Of a DNA stretch of 64,000 nucleotides, positions 53,152 to 63,163 are shown in pieces. How positions within the stretch are numbered: position 1 is the first letter of the stretch; each line of letters begins with the position of its first letter. The DNA is from Bacteroidales bacterium SW299 (GTDB taxonomy: Bacteria > Bacteroidota > Bacteroidia > Bacteroidales > Bacteroidaceae). The translations under genes were made by a program, and so were the position numbers. The stretch lies in contig SDWH01000006.1 in assembly GCA_019550975.1 (NCBI GenBank), positions 1 to 64,000 on the forward strand, written 5' to 3'. The notes under the pieces are model-generated. The model made no database searches, was not told the DNA's origin, and saw only the letters and a list, made by a program, of their open reading frames with translations.

Positions 53152-55524
53152 ATGAAGACATTACGATACGCATTGCGTCATCTGACGCGCGCCAGGGCCT
53201 ATACCCTCATCAGCTTGTCGGGGCTGGCGTTCAGCCTGGCTTGCAGCATCATCTTGCTGCGCTACATCCACCGCGAACTTACGGTGGACGCTAATTGCAT
53301 TCATCCGGAAACGGTGGTGTTGCCGCTGGCAGACGTGCACGGCAATTGGTGTCCCAGTGCCCGAATGTATATGGACTCGGTTTATCTTGCCGACGGGCAG
53401 GTAACGGAACGCTGCCTGGTTGTTCCCAATGAGCGTACACATATTTTGTATGAGAACCGCACTTACAATGCCGATATGCTGGCGGTAGATTCTACCTTCT
53501 TCCGTTTCTTCGCTTATCCGGTAGTGGCGGGGACTGTGGCGATGCAAGGCAGTCAGGGAGCCATCCTTACCCGCAAGTTTGCCGAACAACTGTTCGGACG
53601 GGAGAATCCTCTTGGAAAGGTGCTGGTTTACGATGGCATACCTGTTGTCGTGCAAGGAGTGATAGACAGCCCTTCCAATAAAACCGTTTGGCAATTCGAC
53701 GTGTTGGTTTCCCGCGGTTTGCAGGATTGGAACCGGATGAGTATCGAAATGGTCCGCGTATTGCCGGGTGTCGGTTTGGATGCGATAAACAAGGTGAGCG
53801 GCATTTATCGCGATACGAAATATTCCGGTCCTATGCGTTACCGGTTTATTCCTTGGAAACAGTTTTATTTCGATCCTTCCATTGTCGTGGAGAAATCGTT
53901 GATGAACCACGGCGACAAGTCTTACTTGCTGATTTTGTCGGGAGTGATAATCTTGTTGTTGGCGGTAGGCATCTTGAACTTTATCAATCTCTATATGGTG
54001 ATGCTGGTGAAGCGTTGGCGCGAATATGGCGTCAAGAAGGTGTTGGGGCTGAAGCGTTCTTCGCTTTTCGTGGAAATCTGGCTGGAAAATTTCGCGCTGG
54101 TATTTGCCTCGCTCTTCGTGGCATGGGTGCTGATAGAGGTTACAGCAGTTCCGGTAGAGCGTTTGTTGGGAGAGCCGGTAAGCTACACTTGGTTCGACGG
54201 ATGGCTGTCGTCGGGCATTCTTGTGGCATTGCCTTTGCTCACTTCGGCTTATCCTTATATCAAGTACGGTTATCGTTCGCCTGTCGTTTCCATGCGCAAT
54301 GTGCCGGTGCGCTATTCCGTTGCCTCACGTGCGGTGTTGCTGGGCATCCAGTATGTCTTTACGGTGGTGCTTGTAGTCTTGTCTGTCTATTTCAACCGTC
54401 ATTTTGATTTCTTGATCAATACGCCTCCAGGGTTCCGCACGGAAGGAATATTGGAGGCAGATCTGCAGAAAGAAAACTGGAATTACGGGAATGAAACGGA
54501 CGAGCGGAGAAAATCACGTAACGAGCGTATCGAAAGGATCCGGAAGGCATTGGACGAGTGTCCGTACATTGATTCGTGGATATGCAGTTCGTTTGATGAA
54601 ATCACTTCTGAAGTTCAAATAAATTATTTCAATGAAAAGGATAAAAAGGTAGCGGTGAAGGCATTGTTTGTTCCTGCAGCTTTTTTTGATTTTTACGGAT
54701 TGAAAGTGCTTGATGGCGACTTGCCGGATGAGATACGTGACGTAACCCGTAGCGAGATAGCATTGAACGAGGAAGCCATGAAACTATTCGGCTATGCCGA
54801 TAGGGAAGAAGCGTTTGTCAGGGCCGAAACTCCTATTTGGATGTTTTTTGGAGCTGATGGCAGTGTAAAGAAGGGTGGGTTGGAACTGATGCCCGTTGCG
54901 GCGGTAATAGCCGATTGCTATTTCGGTAAGTTGACCGGTGGCGTACAGCCCATTGTTTATGTCATAAGTGGAGGATACGAACGTGGCAAGATTTCCATCG
55001 CCGTACACCCGGGCAAGGAAAAAGAGCTGCTGGCGTACCTGCGCCGCACGGTGAAGGAAATCTACGGAACCGAAGAGTTCGACCATGCATGGCTTTCGGA
55101 TGTGGTGAAAGAACAGTATGCCCACGACCGCAAGATAGCTACGGTCTATTCGGTGTTCGCCTTTATCGCCATCGTGGTGTCGTGCATGGGGCTGTTCGGC
55201 ATCTCGCTCTTCGACATCCGCAGGCGTTACCGTGAAATCGCTATCCGCAAGGTGAACGGCGCTACCTTGGCTGGCCTTTATTGGCTGCTTGGCGGAAAAT
55301 ACCTGAAAGTGCTGCTTGCTTCGTTTGCGGCGGCGGTTCCGCTGGCCTGGTTCATTATCAGCCGTTACACCGAGAGCTTTGTGCTGAAGGCACCGCTTTC
55401 GGCATGGATATTCATCGTGGCGTTGCTGCTGGTAGGGCTGATTTCGTTGGGCACGCTCTGGTGGCAGGTGGGCAAGGCGGCGCGCATCAATCCGGCAGAG
55501 GTGATGAGGTCGGAAAACAACTGA
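53152..55524 (+). CDS. FtsX/MacB-type ABC permease 1
   Basis: 790 residues. The layout is that of long Bacteroidetes MacB-like permeases: N-terminal helix (SLSGLAFSLACSIILL), periplasmic MacB-PCD domain, three-helix FtsX block (about 260-380), a second periplasmic domain and a final FtsX block (about 670-780, VSCMGLFGISLFDIRRRYREIAIRKVNGA). It starts 21 bp after the adaptor gene. The opening (MKTLRYALRHLTRARAYTLI) differs from the next two permeases. Confidence 0.92.
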   Translation: MKTLRYALRHLTRARAYTLISLSGLAFSLACSIILLRYIHRELTVDANCIHPETVVLPLADVHGNWCPSARMYMDSVYLADGQVTERCLVVPNERTHILYENRTYNADMLAVDSTFFRFFAYPVVAGTVAMQGSQGAILTRKFAEQLFGRENPLGKVLVYDGIPVVVQGVIDSPSNKTVWQFDVLVSRGLQDWNRMSIEMVRVLPGVGLDAINKVSGIYRDTKYSGPMRYRFIPWKQFYFDPSIVVEKSLMNHGDKSYLLILSGVIILLLAVGILNFINLYMVMLVKRWREYGVKKVLGLKRSSLFVEIWLENFALVFASLFVAWVLIEVTAVPVERLLGEPVSYTWFDGWLSSGILVALPLLTSAYPYIKYGYRSPVVSMRNVPVRYSVASRAVLLGIQYVFTVVLVVLSVYFNRHFDFLINTPPGFRTEGILEADLQKENWNYGNETDERRKSRNERIERIRKALDECPYIDSWICSSFDEITSEVQINYFNEKDKKVAVKALFVPAAFFDFYGLKVLDGDLPDEIRDVTRSEIALNEEAMKLFGYADREEAFVRAETPIWMFFGADGSVKKGGLELMPVAAVIADCYFGKLTGGVQPIVYVISGGYERGKISIAVHPGKEKELLAYLRRTVKEIYGTEEFDHAWLSDVVKEQYAHDRKIATVYSVFAFIAIVVSCMGLFGISLFDIRRRYREIAIRKVNGATLAGLYWLLGGKYLKVLLASFAAAVPLAWFIISRYTESFVLKAPLSAWIFIVALLLVGLISLGTLWWQVGKAARINPAEVMRSENN

Positions 55525-55588
55525 CGGGAAGCCTGCAGATGTAGGGCGTTGTGTATGATCATAAAACTTAAAAAACTCATAAACTAAA

Positions 55589-58012
55589 ATGATACGGCAT
55601 TATTTGAAAATAGCGGTACGGAATCTGTGGAAGTACAAGGTGCAGAGCGCGATTGGCATCGTGGGGCTGGCGGTATGTTTGTTGTGCTTCAGCATTTGCC
55701 TGTATGTATGTCGGCTGATGTGGGCAACCGACCAATGCTTCCCTCAGAAAGAGCGTATTGGCGAGATTGCGATGAAGGAACCCCAAGGAGCGACAGATTT
55801 GGCTGGAGTGCCTCCGGAACTGATAGATAAGTTGCGTATCCTGAACGGGATGGAAGCAGAAGCCTTTACATACCTGGGGTATCCTGGCTATCGTTCGTTT
55901 GAGATAGAAGTGAAGCCCGACGAGATGTTGCCGTTCGACCCGATGCTATGTATGGAAGTAGATACGTGTTTCCGTCAAGTATTCGGTGTGGATGTGCTGG
56001 CGGGTTCGTGGCAAGCTGCCGTGCATACGCCCAATGCGGTCATCTTGTCGGAAACCTTTGCGCGGCGCATCTATGGCAACCGCTTGCAGGATGCCATCGG
56101 AAAGCGTTTGTGCACCACGTCGAGGTTCGCCTTTGCGGGTGCGAACAGTGGCATCGGCTATACCGTGCAGGCGGTGATGGCAGATATTCCTTCCAATAAT
56201 AGTTTTACGTATATGCAGTCTCTCGCCATGCTGGTGTTGAATGATAGCGATGGGAGGCTGCAATGGAAGGGAAAGGACGTGACGGGAGGTATGGGTTATG
56301 TATTGCTGAAAGGAGGGGAAGATAGCCGGAAGGAACTGGAAGCAGACCTTCGCACCAAGGGATTGGGTTTGCAGATGTTCGGCAGGGAGTTCGATGTGCA
56401 TGTCCGTCCTTTAGGTTATGCCTATTGGAAGTACGGTGGTACGATGTATATCGTGTGGATTGCCGGCATTATCGGGAGCTTGGTGCTTTTGGTGGGGTTG
56501 CTCAATTTCTTTTATTTTCAGGTGGGGACTTTCTTGGCACGCAGCGGCGAGTACAGTCTCCGGCGAGTATTCGGGGGAGGCAACGCACATCTGTTGGGGC
56601 AATTATTTGTTCAGGCGGCACTGACGGTGCTGATAGCTTTCCTGTTGGTCTTTGTCTTGATAGAGTTGTTGGCACCCGTATTGCACATCGTTGTGATGAA
56701 CTTTGAACTTGCTGTTGATGTCCAAGTATTGCAATACCAGTGTGCCCAATATCTGCTGCTGGTGCTGGCAGGCAGCTTGGGTGTATGCTTGTTTACTGTG
56801 GCACGTACACGTCGGATAAATATCCAGACAGGCATCCGCGGCATAAGTATCGGACGGGGTAAGCATCGGGTGCGCAACATCATGCTTGCCATCCAGTATT
56901 TCATTTGTTGGATATTTGTCACCTTGTCTTTCGCACTCTATCTGCAGGCAGATAAAACCACATCGGCACTCTTCGGTACGTTGACCCGTCAGGAGAAAAG
57001 CAGGATATTGAGCATCCCCTTGGATTACCCGTTTATGAAGCAGGCGGAAAAGCTTGCCTTGATAGAGCGCATGAAACAATGTGCCGGGGTGGAAGATTGC
57101 CTGTTGTCAGACGTTGATTATACACAGGGTGCCTCCGGCAATGTGTTCTATATCCAGCCGGATTCCCGGCGCGATAAGAAGGAAACTCCGGTCAATATTC
57201 TCAGTGTGCCTCATAACTTTTTCCGGTTTATGCACATTCCTGTCTTGCAAGGCAAGGTTCCAGATACGGATGGTGAGCTGGTAATCGATCAGGTTTTCGG
57301 GCAGGAATTGCGCACGAAGCACCGGATGGAGCCTTTGGGCGCTACGCTTTATGGATATTACGACGAGGGATATAAAGTAGCAGGGATAAGCAGTCCCTTT
57401 GTGACCAATGCCTACGGAGGAACGTTTGCTGAGGAAGGGTATGTTTTCCAGCTGGTGGATTTCCGTCAGTATGTGGGGCATTGTTACCTGAAGTGCTATG
57501 CCGGAAAGGCAGATGAAGTGCGCACGCAGGTTGACGGATTGTTGCATCAAGCCTTACCCCATACGATAGAACCTCGCATCACTACTTTTCTGGATGACAT
57601 TGAAGCGCAACAGGGGATAGAAAGCATGCTGAAAGGCGTCATTCTCTTTTTGGCAGCGGTATGTGTGACCCTTACGCTTTTAGGGGTTTATGCGGCCATA
57701 ACGGTTGATACGGAGAGCCGCTGCAAGGAAGTTGCCGTCCGCAAGGTGCATGGTGCAAGCGCAAGGCAGATCATGTGGCTTTTTGCCCGCACCTATATCG
57801 GGATAGGCGGGATGACGGCTCTTCTGGTTTTTCCGCTGCTTTGTGGATTCATGAGATACTGGGGGCAGATGTACCGTATCTTTTTTCAGTATGGAGCCTG
57901 GTTCTGGATAAGCGTGTTTCTGTTTGTGGCCGCGGTTACAACCCTGACGGTTGTGACCCGCATTGTATGCATTGCCCGCATCAGTCCGGCAGAAATGATA
58001 AAGAAAGAATAA
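55589..58012 (+). CDS. FtsX/MacB-type ABC permease 2
   Basis: 807 residues, the same two-FtsX-block layout as permease 1. Opening MIRHYLKIAVRNLWKYKVQS; final FtsX block includes VTLTLLGVYAAITVDTESR and CKEVAVRKVHGASARQIMWL; it ends RISPAEMIKKE. The first 60 nt are almost identical (58 of 60) to permease 3, while the rest diverges. Confidence 0.92.
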   Translation: MIRHYLKIAVRNLWKYKVQSAIGIVGLAVCLLCFSICLYVCRLMWATDQCFPQKERIGEIAMKEPQGATDLAGVPPELIDKLRILNGMEAEAFTYLGYPGYRSFEIEVKPDEMLPFDPMLCMEVDTCFRQVFGVDVLAGSWQAAVHTPNAVILSETFARRIYGNRLQDAIGKRLCTTSRFAFAGANSGIGYTVQAVMADIPSNNSFTYMQSLAMLVLNDSDGRLQWKGKDVTGGMGYVLLKGGEDSRKELEADLRTKGLGLQMFGREFDVHVRPLGYAYWKYGGTMYIVWIAGIIGSLVLLVGLLNFFYFQVGTFLARSGEYSLRRVFGGGNAHLLGQLFVQAALTVLIAFLLVFVLIELLAPVLHIVVMNFELAVDVQVLQYQCAQYLLLVLAGSLGVCLFTVARTRRINIQTGIRGISIGRGKHRVRNIMLAIQYFICWIFVTLSFALYLQADKTTSALFGTLTRQEKSRILSIPLDYPFMKQAEKLALIERMKQCAGVEDCLLSDVDYTQGASGNVFYIQPDSRRDKKETPVNILSVPHNFFRFMHIPVLQGKVPDTDGELVIDQVFGQELRTKHRMEPLGATLYGYYDEGYKVAGISSPFVTNAYGGTFAEEGYVFQLVDFRQYVGHCYLKCYAGKADEVRTQVDGLLHQALPHTIEPRITTFLDDIEAQQGIESMLKGVILFLAAVCVTLTLLGVYAAITVDTESRCKEVAVRKVHGASARQIMWLFARTYIGIGGMTALLVFPLLCGFMRYWGQMYRIFFQYGAWFWISVFLFVAAVTTLTVVTRIVCIARISPAEMIKKE

Positions 58013-58025
58013 AAAACGGAGTATG

Positions 58026-60329
58026 ATGATACGACATTATTTGAAAATAGCGGTACGGAATCTGTGGAAGTATAAGGTGCAGAGCATGATTTCTGCTTTA
58101 TGTCTGGCTGTGGGCATTGTCGTGTTCAGTCTGGCATATCTGTTTGTCGACCGTATGGCAGACGCTTACAGCAGATTGCCGGAACACGAACGGTATGTCC
58201 GCATCATGGCATTCACTAAAGAAACGGGGGGTGACATGCCGTTTGCTCTGGCGGATGTGGACGAACTGCTTTTCCGTACGGAAGGAATACTGGATTCGGT
58301 TTCCGTCCACTCCGCTACAATGCGCACGGATGCGGATGTCATCGGAAAAGACGGGAGCAGCCTGCCGTATATTGTACGGTATAAAGTGACGAACAGTTCC
58401 TTTTTCTGTTATTTCAACCTGCCGCTGCTGTATGGAAATTTTCTGCCGAAGTCGGCGGATGAGATTGTTGTTTCGTCTGAGTTTGCTGAAAGGATAGCCC
58501 GGGGAGGAAGTCCCATAGGTATGGTTGTGCGCCTTGCTTCCTTCATGCCGGAAAACGGAATAAGGGATTACCGGATAGTGAACGTGGCGGATGTGCCCAA
58601 AGACGGACTGAATCTGGATGCGGATTGTTATTTTCCGCTTGAGCTGCAGCCGTATGCCTGGCTGCAGGTTCATGCTTTCATTCCGGAAGGGCAAATGCTG
58701 TCCGGTCTGGACGAAACGTTGAAACGGCTAGCGTGGGACAAGGAAGGAAAGACGGTGACAGTTGACGCTTCGCCGGTAAGCGGGCAGACGAATACGGTAA
58801 TCGCGAAGATTTTGGCTCTCCTTCTCGCTTCCCTGATTCTGGTGTCGGGACTGATCACTTTCCTGAAGTTCACTTTCCAGATGTTTTATGCCCGCCAGCA
58901 TGAGCTGGCCCTGCGCAAAAGCATGGGATCAGACATGAAGGGCGTATCTTGTCTGCTTTTTGTCGAAGTGTTCTGCATGTTGTCTTTTGCTTTCCTGCTG
59001 TCGCAGGTCTTGCTTGAAGGCTTGCAGCTGTTGGTTTCCCGCTTTCCGTTTTTGCCCGAAGAAAACATGGGCTGGTTTGTGCTGGAAGACTGTTATCTGG
59101 TGCAGGGCGGACTTTATCTTGCGGTTCTTTTCATCTGTCTGTTCATTGTCGCTTGTCCGGTGTGGCGTGTACGCCGGGTGAATCTTGTCAATCGGATCCG
59201 TACAAACGGGCGGAGGCATGGATTCCGCTGTGTGATGATTTGCATCCAGTTGTTTGTGTCCATGGGATTCCTCGGAACTGTGATTATTGTCCGGCTGTCG
59301 TATGATGAACTGGGAAGCCGGCTGTATTATCCTTCGGAAAAGGTAGAGGAAAACCGGATCATTGCAATAGACATGACTACGGCTGTTATCCGGAATAACT
59401 GGGACGCAATACATGCGGAAATCAACCGTATGCCGGAAATTGAAGGACAGACCTCCCTCAATGAGGATTCTGATGACGGAATGCTTTCTTACAGATTCAT
59501 CACTTTCATGAAGCAGGACAGTACGGAAGTCAGGCTCAAGGTGATGACCGGAAATCCGAACTATTTCAGTTTTTTCCATATCCCCCTGCAAGGAAAGGCA
59601 TTGGAAACGGAAACCGAAGGGTTTGTCTACGTCAGCAGAAGCGTTGCGGAGCTTATGCGGCATGAGCATGTAAAGGGGATGATCAGGCTGGACGGCAAGG
59701 CATATCAGATAGCCGGAGTTTATGAAGAACTGTACAAGAATGTAACGGGAAACAGTCGTATTGCAGGTTCTGTCTTTTTCCCGGCACAGGATTTCAAGAC
59801 CTGGCTGCTGAAAGTTGCCTCCGGGCAGGATGCGGATAAAGTGATGGGGAAGGTAAAAGCGGTCTGCCGGAAGCATGTTCCATACACTTTGCCCTTGGAC
59901 GTATATAAGTTCGGCAGCCGGAGCGTATATTCGATGATGGATACGCTTGAAGCGGTGATGTGGATATTGGCTGCGGTCAGTCTGATGCTGGTGATACTCA
60001 GCATGTATTCTTCCATTTCGATGGACGCTGTAACCCGCCGGAAAGAAGTGGCCATCCGGAAAATCAACGGAGCTTCGTACAGGGATATTGCCATGTTATT
60101 TGCCAAGTCATACATAACGATGTTTCTGCTCATGTATCTGTTGGTTTATCCGCTGCTGAAACTGGCTATGGCCAATCTGTTGGAAGGATCTTCACTGAAA
60201 TCTGTGTATGGATGGGAGTGGGGCGTTATTCTGTTTGCGGTCATGGCTTTGTTGACTGCGATGGCGATAGGGTGGCAGATAATAAAGCTGATGCGGATAA
60301 ATCCGGCCGATACGATAAAAAAAGAATAA
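58026..60329 (+). CDS. FtsX/MacB-type ABC permease 3
   Basis: 767 residues from the ATG at 58026, matching the start of permease 2 (an ATG one codon upstream is also available). Same layout: MacB-PCD domain, FtsX block with ARQHELALRKSMGSDMKGVS, second domain, final FtsX block with MDAVTRRKEVAIRKINGASY; it ends LMRINPADTIKKE. Starts 13 bp after permease 2. Confidence 0.92.
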   Translation: MIRHYLKIAVRNLWKYKVQSMISALCLAVGIVVFSLAYLFVDRMADAYSRLPEHERYVRIMAFTKETGGDMPFALADVDELLFRTEGILDSVSVHSATMRTDADVIGKDGSSLPYIVRYKVTNSSFFCYFNLPLLYGNFLPKSADEIVVSSEFAERIARGGSPIGMVVRLASFMPENGIRDYRIVNVADVPKDGLNLDADCYFPLELQPYAWLQVHAFIPEGQMLSGLDETLKRLAWDKEGKTVTVDASPVSGQTNTVIAKILALLLASLILVSGLITFLKFTFQMFYARQHELALRKSMGSDMKGVSCLLFVEVFCMLSFAFLLSQVLLEGLQLLVSRFPFLPEENMGWFVLEDCYLVQGGLYLAVLFICLFIVACPVWRVRRVNLVNRIRTNGRRHGFRCVMICIQLFVSMGFLGTVIIVRLSYDELGSRLYYPSEKVEENRIIAIDMTTAVIRNNWDAIHAEINRMPEIEGQTSLNEDSDDGMLSYRFITFMKQDSTEVRLKVMTGNPNYFSFFHIPLQGKALETETEGFVYVSRSVAELMRHEHVKGMIRLDGKAYQIAGVYEELYKNVTGNSRIAGSVFFPAQDFKTWLLKVASGQDADKVMGKVKAVCRKHVPYTLPLDVYKFGSRSVYSMMDTLEAVMWILAAVSLMLVILSMYSSISMDAVTRRKEVAIRKINGASYRDIAMLFAKSYITMFLLMYLLVYPLLKLAMANLLEGSSLKSVYGWEWGVILFAVMALLTAMAIGWQIIKLMRINPADTIKKE

Positions 60330-60397
60330 GCCATAGAGATAAGTAGATGTTGAGAATCAGTTTATACAAAACCGGTCTGTTCAGAAACGCAGGCTAA

Positions 60398-60454
60398 CAC
60401 GGACTTTCGCAGATTATTGTGCTGATTATCTGCATTAATCTGCGAAAATCTGTG
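60398..60454. repeat. Imperfect 19-bp inverted repeat (dispersed-repeat-like)
   Basis: Arms 60398-60416 and 60436-60454 match at 17 of 19 positions. The sequence type (TTTCGCAGATTA with its complement) is AT-rich and looks like a small dispersed palindromic repeat rather than a terminator. It lies in the 162-bp gap between permease 3 and the ATPase gene, where a promoter is also seen. Confidence 0.5.
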
Positions 60455-60471
60455 CTTCTAATGATATTATT

Positions 60472-60479
60472 TAATTTTG
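60472..60479 (+). promoter_or_regulatory. -7 box of the efflux ATPase gene
   Basis: TAATTTTG matches TAnnTTTG, 12 bp before the ATG at 60492. Spacing to a TGTG at 60451 is 17 bp, short for a -33. It would give the ATPase gene its own, nearly leaderless, transcript. Confidence 0.5.
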
Positions 60480-60491
60480 CGCACTTATATT

Positions 60492-61166
60492 ATGATTAAA
60501 ACAGTAAATTTGCAGAAAGTGTTCCGCACGGATGAGGTGGAAACTTGGGCGTTGCACAATGTGAGTATTGAAGTGAAAGAAGGCGAGTTTGTGGCGGTTA
60601 TGGGTCCTTCGGGGTGTGGCAAGTCGACCTTGCTGAATATTCTGGGACTGCTGGACAATCCGACCGGCGGAGCATATTGCCTGAACGGTGTGGAAGTGTC
60701 GAAATACACCGAGTCGCAGCGTACGTCGCTTCGCAAGGGAGTCATCGGTTTTGTGTTCCAGAGTTTCAATCTGATTGACGAACTGAACGTGTACGAAAAT
60801 ATCGAACTGCCCTTGCTTTATATGGGCATACCGGCGGCCGAGCGTAAGCGCAGAGTGGAAGAGGCTATGGATCGTATGGCAATAGCTCACCGTTCCAGGC
60901 ATTTCCCGCAACAGCTTTCGGGAGGACAGCAGCAGCGTGTGGCGATTGCCCGTGCGGTGGTGGCCAATCCCAAACTGATTCTTGCCGATGAGCCGACCGG
61001 CAACCTGGATTCGAAGAACGGCAAGGAAGTGATGGACCTGCTTACCAGACTGAACAAGGAGGGGGCCACCATCGTGATGGTAACTCATTCGCAGCACGAT
61101 GCCAGCTATGCCGACCGCATCATTAACCTGTTTGACGGAGAGGTCGTGACTGAAGTAACGATATGA
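60492..61166 (+). CDS. MacB/LolD-type ABC ATPase of the efflux locus
   Basis: 224 residues from the ATG at 60492. Walker [10 protein letters not shown] (38-46), Q-loop [10 protein letters not shown], signature [14 protein letters not shown] (from 142), Walker [14 protein letters not shown] (from 162) and H-loop VTHSQHD. The only ATPase in the locus; it presumably serves one or more of the three permeases, each needing an ATPase dimer. Confidence 0.95.
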   Translation: MIKTVNLQKVFRTDEVETWALHNVSIEVKEGEFVAVMGPSGCGKSTLLNILGLLDNPTGGAYCLNGVEVSKYTESQRTSLRKGVIGFVFQSFNLIDELNVYENIELPLLYMGIPAAERKRRVEEAMDRMAIAHRSRHFPQQLSGGQQQRVAIARAVVANPKLILADEPTGNLDSKNGKEVMDLLTRLNKEGATIVMVTHSQHDASYADRIINLFDGEVVTEVTI

Positions 61167-61191
61167 CTGATTTATTAAATAAGTGTAAACA

Positions 61192-63066
61192 ATGAAAATC
61201 AACTGTACATTTGTGGCATCGCTTTTGCCGGCCTTGATGCTGACGGCTTGCCATACGGGACCGAAGACTGTGGATTTCCCGCTGATTGAGAGTGCCAACA
61301 CAACAACGCTCGACATTGCCAAAGTCGAGCTGAACGACACCGCTACGGTAGTGCATGTCAATGCGTATTTCCGGCCGCACTATTGGATTCGTATCGATTC
61401 GAAGACGTATCTTCGTGCAGAAGGTGAGAAATATGCGCTGACCGATGCGCAAGGCATCACGCCCGATTCGCTATTCTGGATGCCCGAGTCGGGAGAGGCT
61501 TCTTTCACGCTTTTCTTCCAGCCCTTGCCCAAGCGGACACGTTCGTTTGATTTTATCGAGTCGGACTGTGCTGATTGCTTTAAGCTGTTCGGCGTAGATC
61601 TGACGGGGAAGGAAACCTATGACATTCCTGAAGGCATTCCTGCCGAAGCTTTGAAGCTGGATGGTAATGCTCCGATGCCTGAACCTGTTTTCAAGAGCGG
61701 TGAAACTACGCTCGAGGTGCGACTGCTTCATCATCGGAAAGAATTGGGAACGGAGCAGAATATATATGTAAACACCTTGAATGGCGCGCAAGAGGAATAT
61801 ACTGCTCCCGTTGATTCGGCAACGCATACGGCAATATTCAAATTCCGGCAATATGGCCCGGCTGAGGTTTTGTTGCCCATGACCGGAAGCATACAGGTGG
61901 CTCCCGGGGAACATGCTGTTGTTTATATAGACCAGCGGGGCAGTGGACAGCGTATCGTATCCCGCCGTAAAGGAGCGGTTGCAAAACCTTTCAGATCCCT
62001 TTATGCCGAAGGCACGTATGCCAGTCTGAACAATCTGATCTCCAGCCGGACGGATTGGCCTGTATGGTCTATGAACCTTTATAACGGCAAGTTTGCAGAT
62101 TACAGGATGACATCGAAAGCCTATGCTGCACACGTTACCGATACTTATAAGGCTTTGTCGGACAGCATTGCAGCCGATAGCCTGCCGCCGCTTATGAAAG
62201 CATGGATGCAGCTGTCATTGCAGGAAGAAGCCGTTGCGGCGATGCTGGGCGGCAATTACTTCCGCGAACATAATTACCGGTGTATGCACAATGAATGGAA
62301 CCGCAATCCGATAAAGGGCATTGAACCGATGAAGCCGGAAGACCAGGCGGAGATCTGCAAGCTGTTTGATGTGAATAATCCGCAGCTTCTGATGGGAGCG
62401 CAAGTTTCTGATTATGTCGGGAATGTCGTATATTCGGATGGAGCATGGATGGAAACGGCCGGAATACGGACGGGACTGATTCCTTCTCTGAGAAAATATG
62501 TGCTTCTTGTTGACAAGGTTCAAAAAGGCACTTTGACGCAAGCCGACCTGAAAGTCTTTGGTCCGGAAGATTCTGCTTTTTATGTCGAGGCATTGGAAGC
62601 GATGCAGAAAGACATTGCCGCGAAGCTAGAAGCCGTAAAAGACAAGGCGGTTATCGAGCACACTCCCGATGTACCTGTAAAAGACTTGTTCGATGCCATT
62701 GTGGCTCCTTATAAGGGCAAGGTTGTGTTTGTGGATTTCTGGAACACGTGGTGCGGGCCTTGCCGTGCCTCGATCAAGGCAATCGAGCCTCTGAAAGACA
62801 CGGAACTGAAGAGTGACAGGCTGGTATGGATTTATATAGCCAATGAAACATCGCCTGTTGTAAAGTATAAGACCATGATTCTCGGCATCAAGGGCAAACA
62901 TTTCCGTTTGAATGACGAGCAATGGAACTATCTTTGCAAGAAATTCCACATAGATGGCATTCCTTCCTACGTATTGGTAGACAAGGACGGCTCATACAGT
63001 TTGCGCAACGATTTGCGCGATCATAACCGCCTGGTGAAAACGCTGGCGGAGAAAGTGGGACAGTAG
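61192..63066 (+). CDS. TlpA-like thioredoxin-domain lipoprotein
   Basis: 624 residues. Lipobox LMLTAC near residue 20. A long N-terminal region (about 25-470) has no domain I recognise, with beta-rich then helical character (YRMTSKAYAAHVTDTYKAL). The C-terminal domain is TlpA-like: VVFVDFWNTWCGPCRAS with C521 and C524, then ETSPVVKYKTMI and GIPSYVLVDKDG. It is a membrane-anchored thiol-disulfide exchange protein. It is 25 bp after the ATPase, so possibly co-transcribed; a link to efflux is unproven. Confidence 0.88.
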   Translation: MKINCTFVASLLPALMLTACHTGPKTVDFPLIESANTTTLDIAKVELNDTATVVHVNAYFRPHYWIRIDSKTYLRAEGEKYALTDAQGITPDSLFWMPESGEASFTLFFQPLPKRTRSFDFIESDCADCFKLFGVDLTGKETYDIPEGIPAEALKLDGNAPMPEPVFKSGETTLEVRLLHHRKELGTEQNIYVNTLNGAQEEYTAPVDSATHTAIFKFRQYGPAEVLLPMTGSIQVAPGEHAVVYIDQRGSGQRIVSRRKGAVAKPFRSLYAEGTYASLNNLISSRTDWPVWSMNLYNGKFADYRMTSKAYAAHVTDTYKALSDSIAADSLPPLMKAWMQLSLQEEAVAAMLGGNYFREHNYRCMHNEWNRNPIKGIEPMKPEDQAEICKLFDVNNPQLLMGAQVSDYVGNVVYSDGAWMETAGIRTGLIPSLRKYVLLVDKVQKGTLTQADLKVFGPEDSAFYVEALEAMQKDIAAKLEAVKDKAVIEHTPDVPVKDLFDAIVAPYKGKVVFVDFWNTWCGPCRASIKAIEPLKDTELKSDRLVWIYIANETSPVVKYKTMILGIKGKHFRLNDEQWNYLCKKFHIDGIPSYVLVDKDGSYSLRNDLRDHNRLVKTLAEKVGQ

Positions 63067-63109
63067 CTTGTGGTACATAAATCAAGCGGACAGGTCTGTC
63101 AATCGGAAC

Positions 63110-63146
63110 GGATTGCACGGCATGGACAGACAGACCCGTGCAATCC
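63110..63146. terminator. Hairpin between convergent genes
   Basis: GGATTGCACGG (63110-63120) and CCGTGCAATCC (63136-63146) form a perfect 11-bp stem with a 15-nt loop. No T-run, but it lies between the convergent TlpA-like and nuclease genes, where a two-way terminator is expected. Confidence 0.5.
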
Positions 63147-63163
63147 TGTGATGAAAAGCAATG

